Source: Maniola hyperantus
Lineage: Eukaryota > Arthropoda > Insecta > Lepidoptera > Nymphalidae
Direction of reading: 5' to 3'
DNA length: 64,000 bases
NCBI RefSeq assembly: GCF_902806685.2
Contig: NC_048545.1
Location: forward strand, 12,325,852-12,389,851
Part shown: positions 51,178 to 62,645 of the stretch, piece after piece
Layout of the letters: every line of letters starts with the position of its first letter
How positions within the stretch are numbered: position 1 is the first letter of the stretch
Made by a program: the position numbers and the translations under genes
Notes under the pieces: model-generated
Seen by the model: the letters and a program-made list of their open reading frames with translations, nothing else
Told to the model about the DNA's origin: nothing
The model's database searches: none

Positions 51178-51385
51178 CTAGCTGATGTCCGCGATGCTTC
51201 ATGTGGATTTAGGAACTCTTTGATTTTCCGGGATAAAAGTAGCCTATGTCACTCTCCAGGTCTGATCTATACTCATGCAAAAATCACGTCGATCCATTGC
51301 ACCGTTGCGACGTAATTGAAGGACGAACCAACAAACCAATGAAGCAACAAACAAACACAATTTCGCATTTATAATATGGGTAGTG
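51178..51385 (-). mobile_element. Non-autonomous Helitron, family B2
   Basis: The minus strand starts TCACTACCCATATTATAAAT and ends ATCAGCTAG before T. It carries (TTTG)-type repeats and the B2 words ACGTCGCAACGGTGCAATGG and GAGAGTGACATAGG. TAGTGAAATATGGG is doubled at the 5' end. Confidence 0.8.
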
Positions 51386-52861
51386 AAATATGGGTAGTGA
51401 TTACATCCCAAGAGGGTTAAACAGGGGATGAAAGTCTGAAAGTCTTTTATTTTCCATGTTAAGTAATAATAAATACTTAAGTAGCCATAAAAATTGATAT
51501 TTGAGCTTTTGGTTACGAAATACGTTTCAAAAGAATTTTTCAGAATTCACCCCCAAGAGATTTTCAAAAGTTCCGTCCGAGTGAAGCAGTTTAAGTGAAG
51601 AAGTTTAAGGGGGGCAGCTGCCCCACCCCCTTAAACTTCTTAAATAACTTAAATAGCTAGTTAATATCATATTCATAATATTGTCGTCTAAAGTAATAGA
51701 TTCTTAAGCTACTCTTATGACAATGGGACTCTTCAATGGCTAGCAAATTCATAAAGTTAAAGGTCATTTATTTGTTTATTTTTCTATAGCGTTATTATTA
51801 ACTCATAAAACGTATCTTTTGTTATTTATTTAACTAAGATGGGCAAATTGTCATATTATACATACTGGATGAACTTGGTACAAGATTAGTTTATAACTGG
51901 TATCCAAGAAAGGGTAATAAATAAATTCCTTCAAAATCTAAAAGATTTAAAAATATTTTCTTAACGAACGTGAACTTTTTAACACGAGCAAATAATATGT
52001 GTACCTACAGAGAAAAGTATATAGGGGGTGTCCTAAAATTTTCTATTTCTCTTGAGTCTATTTTTGTTGAGTATTTTTTATCTCCATAATGACCTAGTTT
52101 CTGCATGGTTTGCATCAAGTTTGTTTTTATTTAAATTGGAAACTATAATATTCATAGTCTTTCGTGGGAAGTTTTCAACCGAGAGAATTTTAAATTTAAA
52201 TTAGCCCGCAGTCAAATTCGCATATTTGACTGCCATGTTGTTTTAAAGGCTGCCTTTATTTTTATTTTTCCTTTAAATTTAAAGTGAAAAGTGTGTAGCA
52301 TTGTTTAATTTAGTATTTTTTTCTACGTATTGTTATTTTATTTACTTTTGCTTTTCTATTTCATGCGATCTTAAAATCCCAAAAATTGATAATTTTTTTA
52401 TTAAGTAATTAATTACCACATGGATACTTTCATTAAAAGTTACAAAAATAGGATGATTTTGAAACACCCCTTATAACAAATTTTCCAGAGAGAATGTGAG
52501 CACGTGATTCGGGAATTTTCGAGAAAATATTTGACACAGCTCGGGAGAAATCCCCGAGATTTTCTGTAGATTTCTTCTGAAATAATCAAGCTTTTACGGA
52601 TATAAGCAACGGTATTTGGTAAAAGCTTTACCTTATTTGACATTATTATAATAGAGAGATTTCTGTGACTTCAACTGCGTCAAAGACGCTCTCGTATGAC
52701 CTACTTGAAGCCTTTGCTCTATTTGACTAGATATTGGCAATTTCACTCTGCCTATAGTTATACCTACTTTATGTTTTTGAATGTAGTTATAATATTTTTG
52801 GTTTGGTTCATACATTTATCATGATATTGGGTTCTTCAAAAAACATCACAAAAAAAATGAA
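51386..52861. other. AT-rich, one short palindrome
   Basis: Around 51595-51640 GAAGTTTAAGGGGG and CCCCCTTAAACTTC are inverted around GCAGCTGCC, a 14-bp perfect stem. There is no other feature that I can name. Confidence 0.4.
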
Positions 52862-53083
52862 ATGTGTTCATGAAAAAATAATTAGTATTTTCAACATTCA
52901 TTGTAAGATCACTATACCAAGTGGGGTAGCATATGAAAGGGCTTTACCTGTACATTCTAAAACAGATTTTTATTTATTTTTATGAATAACAGTTTTTGAT
53001 TTATCGTGCAAAATGACAAAAAAAAAAACGACTATAGTACGGAACACTCGGTGTGCGAGTATGACTCGCACTTGGCCGGTTTT
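52862..53083 (-). repeat. CGGCCAAG-family repeat, 5' half
   Basis: GTGTTCATGAAAAAATAATT, TGGGGTAGCATATGAAAGG, AACAGATTTTTATTTATT and finally GCACTTGGCCGGTTTTTTTC, reversed. The (GACA) part is absent. Confidence 0.75.
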
Positions 53084-53535
53084 TTTCTTCAAACTTTCAA
53101 AATCTAGATAAGTACCTATAGCAATATGTTGCAGAAATTGACTTTACAGTGTAGGTACACAGTACGACGTTACAGATCTACAAACTGCTATTATTTTAAT
53201 GTACTCATAAAAATACCTAACGAGCCCTCTCCATGAAATAAAATAAACAAAAATCTCGTCTCGCATGATCCCGCACAGCGCTTTTACAATTTATAACAAT
53301 ATTCTGTGTATAAAACTCAGCGGAAACAGCTTGATTGATAGATGGCGGGTCATAAATTAACGTCGGTTATGCTTCTAACGTGCGTATGATCGCTTACAAA
53401 ATATTGAGGATTTAGGTGCTTTTATAACACGTGCTCTTGTTTCTGTCTTTATACGTAAGTTGTTTTGTAACGGCCCATTAACATTAGATCCATGCTAATC
53501 TACTTATACCTACCTAATCCATACTAAGTCTTTCT

Positions 53536-53576
53536 AAATGTATAAAAGGAAAAGGTGACTGATTGACTGACTGATC
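53536..53576 (+). mobile_element. Helitron family A, 5' stub
   Basis: AATGTATAAAAGGAAAAGGTG then (TGAC)n and CTGATCTGTC, cut off abruptly. Confidence 0.5.
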
Positions 53577-53639
53577 TGTCTCCACGGCAAACGGAATAAA
53601 AATGTAACTCTCGATAAGAGAGGCATACTTGCACCGCTT

Positions 53640-53945
53640 GCCGTTTTTTAACCGACTTCAAAAAAAGGAGGAGGTTATCAATTCGTCGGAATCTTTTTTT
53701 TTATTTTTATTTTTTATTTTTTATGTATGTTCCCCGATTACTCGATGTCGTTTGAAAGGGTATACTTCAAAGTTGGTCCCATTTAAATTTGGTGAAGATC
53801 TGATGAACATCTTCGAAGATAGATACTGGAACTCCTCAACGGATAAGAGTAAATTGCTCGCGATCAGTGTAATGTAATAGCTTAGTAAACAGTAGATTTT
53901 TAACCAGTCATAGCATAATTCCATGGGGCCACTAAAAATTGTGAA
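53640..53945 (+). repeat. AACCGACTTC-family repeat, part 1
   Basis: TTTTTTAACCGACTTCAAAA, GGAGGAGGTTATCAATTCG, CCCGATTACTCGATGTCG, TTGGTGAAGATCTGATGAAC and ATTGCTCGCGATCAGTGTAA occur, inverted, at 57450-57720. A common lepidopteran repeat; no coding frame is kept. Confidence 0.7.
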
Positions 53946-54295
53946 ATAAATTTTTTTTACAAAAAAAATAAAAACCGACTTCGATACACAAACACTAAAA
54001 ATTGAAAAATAATTTAATTTATTACCGAATATATTATGAATACAAGAGTAAATATTGTTCCATAATAATATTTTTTGGGGTCAGTGCCAATGAGGTGCCA
54101 TTGTGGAGTCTCATTAAAATATGAAGTCTAGACGATTCGCGCAGCTGAAGCTAATTGGCACCGGCACCAAAAAGTATTATTATGGAACTATATTAAATCT
54201 TGTATACATAATATATTCGGTAATAAATTAAATTATTTTTCAATTTTTAGTGTTTGTGTATCGAAGTCGGTTTTTATTTTTTTTGTAATTTTTTT
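53946..54295. mobile_element. Fold-back element with ~110-bp arms
   Basis: The left arm starts AAAAATAAAAACCGACTTCG and includes ATACACAAACACTAAAAATTG and TTACCGAATATATTATG; the right arm is its inverse (TATTCGGTAATAAATT, TAGTGTTTGTGTATCGAAGT, CGGTTTTTATTTTTTTTG). The middle is TTTGGGGTCAGTGCCAATG to CACCGGCACCAAAAAG. A single arm recurs near 57150-57250. Confidence 0.8.
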
Positions 54296-56224
54296 TTAGC
54301 TATTTCTGCTGTGGCTACCGGTCTTGATGCTGTCTCCCTAATATGACACGGGGCCCATGTGTCAACGCACGTTGCGTCCCACATTGGCGTCCTTTTATTG
54401 GTATTATCACTTTAGATTACAACATCCTTAACCAAACCTATGTGAAACATACTTCGTTTGATTTACCACTTCTTTTCTAAAAGCTTGCTAGGTAAATTAA
54501 TTTCAGGTAAATAAATAATATATTATTTTCAATATTAAAAAAAAATAACTTTATCAATACGTATTTTTCAATCTAGGCCATTTCAAAGCCGAAGCCCCTT
54601 GAATTTCCTGGTAATTGGAACTGGAGTTTGGGAGCGGAAATTAGCAGAGGAATTAATTATTACCTGTGGGGATTTCACGGCAGCCCATTTGTAGAACCTC
54701 TTTTTCATGGAGTACCTTTAGGTTTACATTTAGCGCTAATGACTAGGCTCATTTATTTACAGCCATTTATTTCTCGTTCTATTCAGCTTGTAGGTTCATT
54801 TTGTTTTTATTTTTTAATTCAGGTTAATGGTTATTCTCGTATGTTTATAAATAGGGAAGTACGAAATGCTTTCAATTATATGTCTCGTGGTAGGTAAATA
54901 GTAGAAGTTAGTAAATAGGTACCTACTGAATTTATTAGTTTTATTTTTAAGAAAAAAATGTTTCATATCTTATTTTACTAATTACCTTAACTGCTGAGTT
55001 TTTATATGTTCTATTCATTAATTTTACTTCTTGTAATTTTTATTAAGTAGGTATATATAAATTTAAAGCTTATCTTTAACTTTCAGCTTCAGTCGTCTTT
55101 TTTGCATTTTAGGTAGGTACTTACTTTTAAATTTTCGTATATTTAAGAATTATAGGTATTAAATTTTACATACAAATTAAATCTACTAAATACTAGTAAA
55201 GAGAAGGTATGCGTCGTAAATGTGAGACGAATGTCATGCGAGACTCGAGAGTAAATGAAACGCTCCAACACTTAATTATTGTTGTAATTACGAATTACAG
55301 CCAACGTTCAACCTGCTGAGCTAGCTTTATTACCATGTTGATCAGCTATTTGCGTCGCGGCACATATTTTACCTGTAATTGAATTACACTGTAATATATT
55401 GCAGACACTAGAAAAGTAGATATTGTTTTAATTGCGAATTACAAGCAACATTCTGTATGCTCTAGAAAGCTTTATTGTCATCTGCAATTGAATTGAACTG
55501 TAATGTTATTAGGTATTCTGATAGGTTACTTATTGGATTTTAGAAATATTATTAGAGCTTTTTATTAGTTTGCCTGGTTCGTACTTTGGTGATAATTTAT
55601 ACGCCCCACTTTTCCCTTTAAATCTGTTACTGAGACTCTGAGACTGCAATAACAGGTATGTAGGTACCTACAACATATTGACATTTAAAACTTTTTCCCG
55701 CAACTTTGCCCGCACGTTTGCCTGCCTATAATACCTACGTAGAACTTTGTCCTACATTTTCCCTCCATTCTGGATTATTGTTTCAGCTGAAGCCTCACTA
55801 ACTCAACGGTAAAAGGGAAATTAGTAGATAGGTACTATTGTATATTTATTCTTTGATAGTACCTACGGTTACAGTTTTGATGGTGTGTATCTAAATAAAT
55901 ACTACATTATCTAAAAAATTCTAAGTAGTAATCCATATCTACGAATATGGGGATTACTTTTGGGGGTCAAGTTTTAAAGTTATTTAAAAATAGATAAAAA
56001 ATGTATCCACCTCCCTTTATCTCCAAAATACCCGAGCCAAAATTTTGAATTTTTTTTACTCGTAAAATATACGATTACAGGAAAACCTTTGCCCTATTAT
56101 ATATAATAATAATCTGTGCTGTGGAGAATCCTCCTGGTCACGCACGTTACAAGATTTGAATGTAGTTGTGTGGCAGCTGCGAAGTTTTCTTAATAGCTGC
56201 CAGCCAAGTAACGGTAGAGGTTGC
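54296..56224. other. AT-rich with one unrecognised 89-codon frame
   Basis: 54628-54897 encodes a hydrophobic-aromatic peptide (GFHGSPFVEPLFHGVPLG, LVGSFCFYFLIQ) with an AG-rich pyrimidine tract and CTAG (a possible splice acceptor) at about 54573. I do not recognise the family and the downstream GGTAGGTAA could equally be background. 54900-56224 shows no repeats or genes. Confidence 0.2.
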
Positions 56225-56400
56225 ACCTCTACAATAATAATAATAATAATATTAATAAATACACTTTATTTGCACAACCACAAGAAGGATTACATTATAG
56301 AATAAAAAAAACACAGACAGAAGGAAGATACAAAAGGCGGCCTTATCGCTAATTAGCGATCTCTACCAGGCAACCTTAAGGATAGGAAAATATTCAGAGG
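56225..56400 (-). repeat. LINE 3' UTR with poly-A signal and (TTA)n tail
   Basis: On the minus strand: GGTTGCCTGGTAGAGATCGC, AAGGCCGCCTTTTGTATC, GTGGTTGTGCAAATAAAGTG, then (TTA)n. I recognise this 3' end as common in lepidopteran LINEs. No ORF is attached. Confidence 0.7.
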
Positions 56401-56662
56401 AAAATTAGACTGCAGGTGGTGTGTAATATACTAATATACATACATTCAAATAACTGATACATACTAATACATAAACCACTAATAGGTACATGTATTAAAT
56501 AATATGTATAATACCAATATACTAATAAAATAGACTATTACTAATTATAGGACCGGCCTTGAAGAATGCAACATCCTTTTTTCCCTAAGAAACTTAGAAA
56601 ATTAACAAAAAACAAAATGAAGTATCTCACTAATCCAGCGGTTGCACAAGCTACCAACTGTA

Positions 56663-56894
56663 TCTTATATATATAAAAGGAAAAGGTGACTGACTGACTG
56701 ACTGACTGACTGACTGATCTATCAACGCACAGCTCAAACTACTGGACGGATCGGGCTGAAATTTGGCATGCAGATAGCTATTATGACGTAGGCATCCGCT
56801 AAGAAAGGATTTTTGAAAATTCAACTCCTAATGGGGTGAAATAGGGGTTTGAAATTTTGTAGTCCACGCGGACGAAGTCGCGAGCATAAGCTAG
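56663..56894 (+). mobile_element. Non-autonomous Helitron, family A, full length
   Basis: It starts TCTTATATATATAAAAGG, has six (TGAC) units, and ends hairpin CGCGGACGAAGTCGCG, AGCATAAGCTAG. A precedes and T follows. This is the cleanest family A copy. Confidence 0.92.
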
Positions 56895-57104
56895 TTTATT
56901 TATAAATAAATACAATAAAGCAATCTGCGTGTCCCATTTTCACGTCGACATCTCGTTTCAGGGGCTGACCGAGCGGCGAAGCGAGCGGCCCGAATGCTGT
57001 TTTATGGGGAAGTGCACTTATATCAGTCATGGTGAGTCTTTATGAAGTGATAATGGTCTGAAATCTTTCAAATATAGGCGTCAGGCGATCAGAACGTCAG
57101 CATT

Positions 57105-57290
57105 AGTTATTATATTTTTTTATCATATAGGTATGATCCAAAAAATATTACTATAGAACTACAATAACTCTTGTATACATAATATATTGGGTAATAAATT
57201 AAATTATTTTTTACTTATTAGTGTTGGTGGTTACTGAAGTCAGTTTTATTTTTTTATGAAAGTTTTTTATTTCACAATTTTTAGTGGCCC
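57105..57290 (-). mobile_element. Single arm of the fold-back element
   Basis: ATATTACTATAGAACTACAA, CTTGTATACATAATATATTG, GGTAATAAATTAAATTATTT and TTAGTGTTGGTGG match the right arm of 53946-54295. The partner arm is missing. Confidence 0.65.
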
Positions 57291-57722
57291 CATTGTACTA
57301 AAATATGATATGCCTGGTTATATACCTACTGTTTCAAAGAATCATTATAAATCGGTTCATCTTTGGCGAAGAAATCGCGTAACAAACATACAACAAAAAG
57401 ACATACATTCGAATTGAGAACCTCCTCCTTTTTTCAAGTCGGTTAAAAATATGCTATGCCTGGTTAAAACCCCACTGTTTACAAAGCTATTACACTGATC
57501 GCGAGCAATTTACTCTTATTAATTGAGGAGTTCCGTTCTCCATCCCCGAAGATATTCATCAGATCTTTACCAAATTAAAATGGGACCACCTCGGAAGTAT
57601 GTCCTAAAAAAAAAGAATCATCAAAATCGGTTCATAATTGACGGAGCAATCGCGTAACAAACATACCAAAAAAAAACATACAGTCGAATTGATAACCTCC
57701 TCCTTTTTTTGAAGTCGGTTAA
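57291..57722 (-). repeat. AACCGACTTC-family repeat, reversed
   Basis: CACTGATCGCGAGCAATTTA, ATATTCATCAGATCTTTACC, AATGGGACCACC, CAATCGCGTAACAAACATAC and finally CCTCCTCCTTTTTTTGAAGT, CGGTTAAA. A shorter duplicate end (TTTTTTCAAGTCGGTTAAAA) lies at 57430-57450. Confidence 0.7.
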
Positions 57723-57924
57723 ATAGTGTGTCACTCGGGACCAAAACATTTTGTTCTCGGGCGGCGAATAAATAATATTGAATTCCTTGCTACGCTTAGG
57801 ATTCAAAATAACGCTCTCGAGGAACAAAATATCACTTTTGCCCCTTGTAACACAAATAACTATTGTGTAGGAAATTGTTTTTTTGAATTCGGTTTTATTA
57901 AATCAACACTGCATATGTAATAAA

Positions 57925-58085
57925 TAATATTAAGTATTCAATGTGAAAGTGTGTCTGTCTGCTACATTTTAATTGGGAACATACGCTTAACCGATTTCGA
58001 TGCAATTTGGCACAGAGATAGCTGGTGTTTCGGAGACGCTTCTTTTTATCCTGGAAAATCAAAGAGTTCCCACGGGCATCATCTA
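57925..58085 (+). mobile_element. Helitron family B, shortened
   Basis: TAATATTAAGTATTCAATGTG, GTCTGTCTGCTACATTTTAA, AACCGATTTCGATGCAATTT, AATCAAAGAGTTCCCACGGG then directly CATCATCTAT; the hairpin segment has been lost. Confidence 0.65.
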
Positions 58086-58336
58086 TTAGTTTTGAATTAA
58101 CACCAGCCAATTTGTAATAACTTAATTATCAATTAATTATCAGTTCGAATGCGTGAATAATAAATTTTACTTAATAAAATGGCCAACGCTACTATAATAT
58201 CAATATTTATTCATTAATTAATATTCTAATTGATTGATCATGTACCGCTGCACTGCAATGAATGTACGAAAGGTACGAATTGTTGGTAGCATGCATGAAT
58301 TATTTATTTTGTGTTCTTCTTTCTCTCTTTCTCTCA

Positions 58337-58447
58337 TTTTTTATGCATTATATTTTTTGATTTATCGTGCAAAAGGTTGTAAAAATACGACTGTAGTACG
58401 GAACATTCGGTGCGCGAATCTGCCTCGCACTTGGCCAGTATTTTTTT
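58337..58447 (-). repeat. CGGCCAAG-family repeat, 5' end fragment
   Basis: TTTTTTATGCATTATATTTT, AATACGACTGTAGTACGGAA and CGCACTTGGCCAGTATTTTT. About 110 bp remain. Confidence 0.75.
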
Positions 58448-59156
58448 ATAACACAGGAACGTAATTACCAGAATAGTTAACCTTTTTTATATAAAAATAT
58501 CTCTACCATAAATAGTTCTGCTCTTATAGGTGCCTTCCTCATTATTTTCATATATCTTTCTTCACCCACATAATGTGCCTTCTAATTATCTCGTTATTTC
58601 TATGAAACCATATAAAATATGTAAAAATAAAATGACTGCGTTATTATATACGTAGACACTGTTGACGAGCTGCTGACAGACAGACATGCGGAAACTATTG
58701 GAGTTCCTATATATCTATTGCTAATAATGAGTATTATAAAGAGGTAAAGTTTGTAAGTTTGTTTGTAGGGCGTAGGTAATCTCTGGAACTAATGAACCGA
58801 TTATGGAAATTCTTTCACCAGTAGAAAACTACAATATTCCTGACTGAAATAGGCTGTTTTTTTTAAATTAGAGATCCATCCAATTATTCTAGAATAAATA
58901 CTTTATACTTGGATAGTTATTACATAACACCTACAGAGTTAAGAAGATTAAACGCTGAGCTCCTATAACTTGACATACTTACCTATAGTTCGAGTATTAG
59001 TTGCTAAGACACTATCGTGTCAAGTTATGTCTAAGTACTCATGCCGTGAGGTAACTAATGCTAATATAAATTAGCGCATAACCGCATTTAGAGCCTAGGG
59101 CTTCGTAGTTACCTGCATTTAATTGGTCTTTATCGTTCACTCTCGTCTTTATATCG
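58448..59156. other. No gene; a possible extra repeat at 58735-58880
   Basis: GTAAAGTTTGTAAGTTTGTTTGTAGGG, GAACTAATGAACCGATTATG and AATTCTTTCACCAGTAG-like words are typical of another small lepidopteran Helitron family, but no second copy is here to confirm. Confidence 0.3.
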
Positions 59157-59302
59157 GCTATAGCCTCAATAGCTTAACCGGTAAAAGAGTGGACTGAAAA
59201 CTGAAAGGTCGACGGTTCAAACCCCGCCCGTTGCACTATTGTCGTACCTACTCCTAGCACAAGCCTGACGCTTAGTTGGAGAGGAAAGGAGAATATTAGT
59301 CA
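59157..59302 (+). mobile_element. tRNA-derived SINE, tRNA-Phe-like head (left part)
   Basis: TAGCCTCAATAGCTTAACCG (A-box-like), GTGGACTGAAAACTGAAAGG with GAA in the anticodon-like position, GGTTCAAACCCC (B-box), then CCCGTTGCACTATTGTCGTA and CTTAGTTGGAGAGGAAAGG. It is interrupted at 59302 by a Helitron and resumes at 59539. A second copy is at 63267. Confidence 0.85.
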
Positions 59303-59538
59303 CTAGCTTATGCTCGCGACTTCGTACGCGTGGACTACACAAATTTCAAATCCCTATTTCACCCCCTTAGAGGTTGAATTTTCAAAAATCCTTTCTTAAC
59401 GGATGGCTACGTCATAATAGCTATCTACATGCCAAATTTCAGCCCAATCCGTCCAATACTTTGAGCTGTGCGTTGATAGATCAGTCAGTCAGTCAGTCAG
59501 TCAGTCAGTCAGTCACCTTTTCCTTTTATATATTTAGA
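59303..59538 (-). mobile_element. Non-autonomous Helitron, family A, nested in SINE
   Basis: The minus strand starts TCTAAATATATAAAAGG, has seven or more (TGAC) units, and ends hairpin CGCGTACGAAGTCGCG, AGCATAAGCTAG. The host SINE reads GTCA before and TTTAACATGGCTAAT after, which rejoin to match the uninterrupted copy at 63410. Insertion was between A and T without duplication. Confidence 0.92.
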
Positions 59539-59560
59539 TTTAACATGGCTAATACAGGGC
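59539..59560 (+). mobile_element. tRNA-derived SINE, right part
   Basis: TTTAACATGGCTAATAC continues the SINE tail after the nested Helitron. Confidence 0.7.
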
Positions 59561-59862
59561 ATTTGCTATAGTCTAAGAGCGATCACGCACTCACCCGATC
59601 CGAGTCCGTGAAAATACGGATATAAAAAACTCGGATCGAATTCGGATAGGTATTGCTTACACACTAATCCAATCTCTGATCCAAAGCCAAGCTATTCAGT
59701 GGACATCTTTGACATATCTACGTCATTATGTCCGATTTGAATCTGAGGTCACTCCTAGGCACATACAAAATATTCTCACGGATCACGGAGACTATTATAA
59801 GAAATCTCCTTCTACTACCTGATACATAGATAGGGTCACGACTGTCAGCAATCAGTAGGTAC

Positions 59863-60088
59863 CTTTATTATAAATGCGAAAGTGTGTTTGTTTGTTGGTT
59901 TATTGGTTTGTTGGTTTGTTCTTCAATCACGTCGCAACGGTGCAACGGATTGACGTGATTTTTTGCACGAGTATATATAAACACCTGGAGAGTGACATAG
60001 GCTACTTTTTATCCCGGAAAATCAAAGAGTTCCCACGGGATTTTCAAAAACCTAATTCCACGCGAACGAAGTCGCAGGCATAAGCTAG
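59863..60088 (+). mobile_element. Non-autonomous Helitron, family B2
   Basis: TTTATTATAAATGCGAAAGTG, (TTTG)n variants, CACGTCGCAACGGTGCAACG, CTGGAGAGTGACATAGGC, hairpin CGCGAACGAAGTCGC, ending CATAAGCTAG before T. It is the best-preserved B2 copy. Confidence 0.85.
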
Positions 60089-60351
60089 TGAGAAATATGA
60101 CGCAAATAGAGACTTAATAGGTAAGGACTAAATAGGAAGGTAAGGTAGTAGGAGGAATATGTAGAAGTTAAACACGTTTCTTTGAGCTTTTATGTCGAAA
60201 AGCTTAACATGATATAAGTAGGGACCACCAAACCGTTAAACATCTTACAAATTGCTCGGCTCTTTCAAAAAGCGCTTACAAGATTTACTCACTTTTGTGG
60301 TAGAAGTTAATAATAAATTTTAATAATTCCGCCTTGGGTAGGGTTGCCATC

Positions 60352-60522
60352 CTTCCTTTATGCTATAGTTTGACCTAACCACCGAGTTTCTTGCTGGTTC
60401 TTCTCGGTAGGAACGGCATTCCGAACCAGTGGTAAATTAAAACTACCTGACTGTTCATAAGCACTTGTAAAAAGTTTACATGAATAAAAAACATTCTATT
60501 CTATTCTATTGAAGGGCGTCCG
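60352..60522 (+). repeat. LINE 3' end with (TTCTA)n tail
   Basis: TTTCTTGCTGGTTCTTCTCG, GGAACGGCATTCCGAACCAG, AAGTTTACATGAATAAAAAAC (poly-A signal) and (ATTCT)n. I recognise it as a common lepidopteran LINE end. The coding part is not present. Confidence 0.7.
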
Positions 60523-60620
60523 ACGAGCGTTCGTCCACGCAGAGTTGTGAATACTGTCCGAAGTTTCAAGATTTTTGGGCGCTATCAATCCGGCGTGATG
60601 GCATGACTGACTGACTGAAT

Positions 60621-60825
60621 GATGCTCAGGACTTCGTCCGCATGGACTACACAAATTTCAAACCCCTATTTTACCCCGTTAGGGGTTGCATTTTCAAAAA
60701 TCCTGTCTTAGCGGATGCCGGATGATAGCTATCTGCATGCCAAATTTCAGTCCGATCCGTCCAGTAGTTTGAGCTGTGCGTTGATAGATCAATCAATCAG
60801 TCAGTCAGTCACCTGTTCCTTTTCA
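60621..60825 (-). mobile_element. Helitron family A, 3' end lost
   Basis: Reversed family A: CAGGACTTCGTCCGCATGGA, CACAAATTTCAAACCCC, CCAGTAGTTTGAGCTGTGCG, (GTCA)n, CCTGTTCCTTTTC. GATGCTCAGG replaces the usual GCTCGCG, and CTAG is missing. Confidence 0.7.
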
Positions 60826-61813
60826 TCCGACTATAGCAAAGCCAAAAGGAAGGGTTATGATTTTATATATATTTTAAATATGTAAGTTATACAAGAAAAC
60901 ACAGATAAGTCCGGGTATTACGATCGAAAATCCGGTGGTTTGAGCTTTTTGTCCTAGATTACTAATATATATATGTAGATTTTATGGATGGCAACCCTAG
61001 CTTTGGGCTACACTGCTACAGTGACGGGCAAAACAAGCGCCTTTTATTATTATATTTCCTTCCTTTCTTACACTCCAGCTAATCCGCGAACTCTCTTAGC
61101 AAATGAAAGTCTTTTTGTTGTGTAGGTATACAAAGAGTTATAACTTATAATAGTTTTGTGTCTTAAGATTTATCTTAGGAAGTGTCTATATAGCCACAAA
61201 CCGTCGTTTAGTATAAACACAGAGAATTCAACCTCAAGAGTACGTATATACCTACAAGGTTTTGCATGAAAACAAAATCGTAAAATGTTGGCGGGGGACA
61301 GGGGAGAATGCTTTGTTGTAATTGGTAGACTCAAAAGTCACGTAATCAAGATAATGTGCGGAATGAGGGTACCGAACGGGCGTGGGCCGACTTTTATGCT
61401 AAGCAACTGCCTAAGCTTCGCGATCGGGGGTGTCCGGTTATTAAGCGTCTATAGGTGGTGGTCTGTGAGTATAAACAAAGATTCGTTGTGGTGTGATAGA
61501 AGGAAAACTAACAAACAAACACCCTTGCACATTTATAATATTAGTAGTATCGTAGCTCTCACTTAATGTATAAATAGTTTAAGTATTATCTATTGTTGAG
61601 ACATTAAAAGCATTAACCTCATTAGGTACAGTATTTAGGTGGGTAGGTAGGTAGGTATCTTGGAAAATGAAGTTCGACTAAATATAGCAACCACATAATA
61701 TTAAACCAAGGCGACCTTTATTCGAACTGCGACATTTATATACAACCTAATTATGTAGAGTTCAATGCGGGTAATGTTGGTTTCTCTGATAGAATATATC
61801 GATATATAGAAGT
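60826..61813. other. No gene recognised; GC-richer patch at 61285-61470
   Basis: A 93-codon frame at 61285 starts in a GC-richer patch (GGCGGGGGACAGGGGAGAATG; GAACGGGCGTGGGCCGAC) and runs into a Helitron B2 end (AACAAACAAACACCCTTGCA, TTTATAATATTAGTAGT at 61510-61550). No domain is seen. Confidence 0.25.
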
Positions 61814-62007
61814 CTAGATTATGCCCATGACTTCGTCCGCGTGGACTACATAAATTTCAAACCCCTAATTTCAAAAATCCTTTCTTAGCAAATGTCTACG
61901 TCATAATAGTTATCTGCATGCCAAATTTCAACACGATCCGTCTAGTAGTTTAGCCTGTGCGTTGATAGATCAGTCAGGCAGTCAGCTTTTCCTCTTATAT
62001 ATTTAAG
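61814..62007 (-). mobile_element. Non-autonomous Helitron, family A, short
   Basis: The plus strand starts CTAGATTATGCCCATGAC, TTCGTCCGCGTGGACTAC, then lacks the CCCCCTTAGGGGTTG block, and ends (GTCA) with TTTTCCTCTTATATATTTAA. CTAG end kept. Confidence 0.75.
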
Positions 62008-62104
62008 AAGATATCTTCAAAATCTAAGCTATCTAGAAGAAAGGCTATCACTTTTCGGAGCTGTATGTGCGTATCACTTGCTTTAAAGGTCTAGGAAAAT
62101 ATCG

Positions 62105-62225
62105 TGACGAAACCTAAGTCTGCCAATCCGCACTGAGCCAGCGTGACAGACTATGGCATAATCCCTTCCCATTATGAGAGGAGATCCGTTCTCAGTAATG
62201 GGCCGGCGATATCTTGATGATGATG
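62105..62225 (+). repeat. GGCCGG(C)GAT-tailed repeat
   Basis: AGTCTGCCAATCCGCACTG, CCAGCGTGACAGACTATGGC, CCATTATGAGAGGAGATCCG, CAGTAATGGGCCGGCGATAT, (TGA)n. It matches the family at 2490-2918. Confidence 0.7.
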
Positions 62226-62645
62226 AAATACTTGCCTAGCTATGGACGGATGTCTTTCAATTAAAACGATGACGACTACGACAATAAAACAGAATAAATA
62301 TCATAAATCTTGTTGTTGTCGTAGAAGAGAACATGAGAAGAGAAATGCGGGTGCAATCGCGGGATGAGCTAGTAAACAAATTAATAACGGCTGACCCATA
62401 AAACTGAGCGTTAATCTGCGATTAAACTTCGAAATATATTAAACCGCACTCGTTATCCCGGCGTTTTAATTATAACCACAGGAACCAGGATCGCTTTTCG
62501 TATTACGTGTGCGATTAGGAATTAGGTTATCGCAGAATTTAGAATTGGTACCTATAGAGATGTTAGAGTCACTCAGCGGGCGATGGAGAGAGCTATGCTT
62601 TGAGTTTCTCTACGTGATTAAATCAGAAATAAGAAGATCCGTGGG

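Noticed and set aside
54628..54897. 89-codon frame that looks like a membrane or structured peptide
   Set aside because: No family recognised, AT-rich codon use like the background, and splice signals are too weak to support an exon. A protein search would decide.
59157..59230. Possible functional tRNA-Phe gene
   Set aside because: The head resembles a tRNA but acceptor and T stems do not pair properly, and the sequence continues into a SINE body also seen at 63267.
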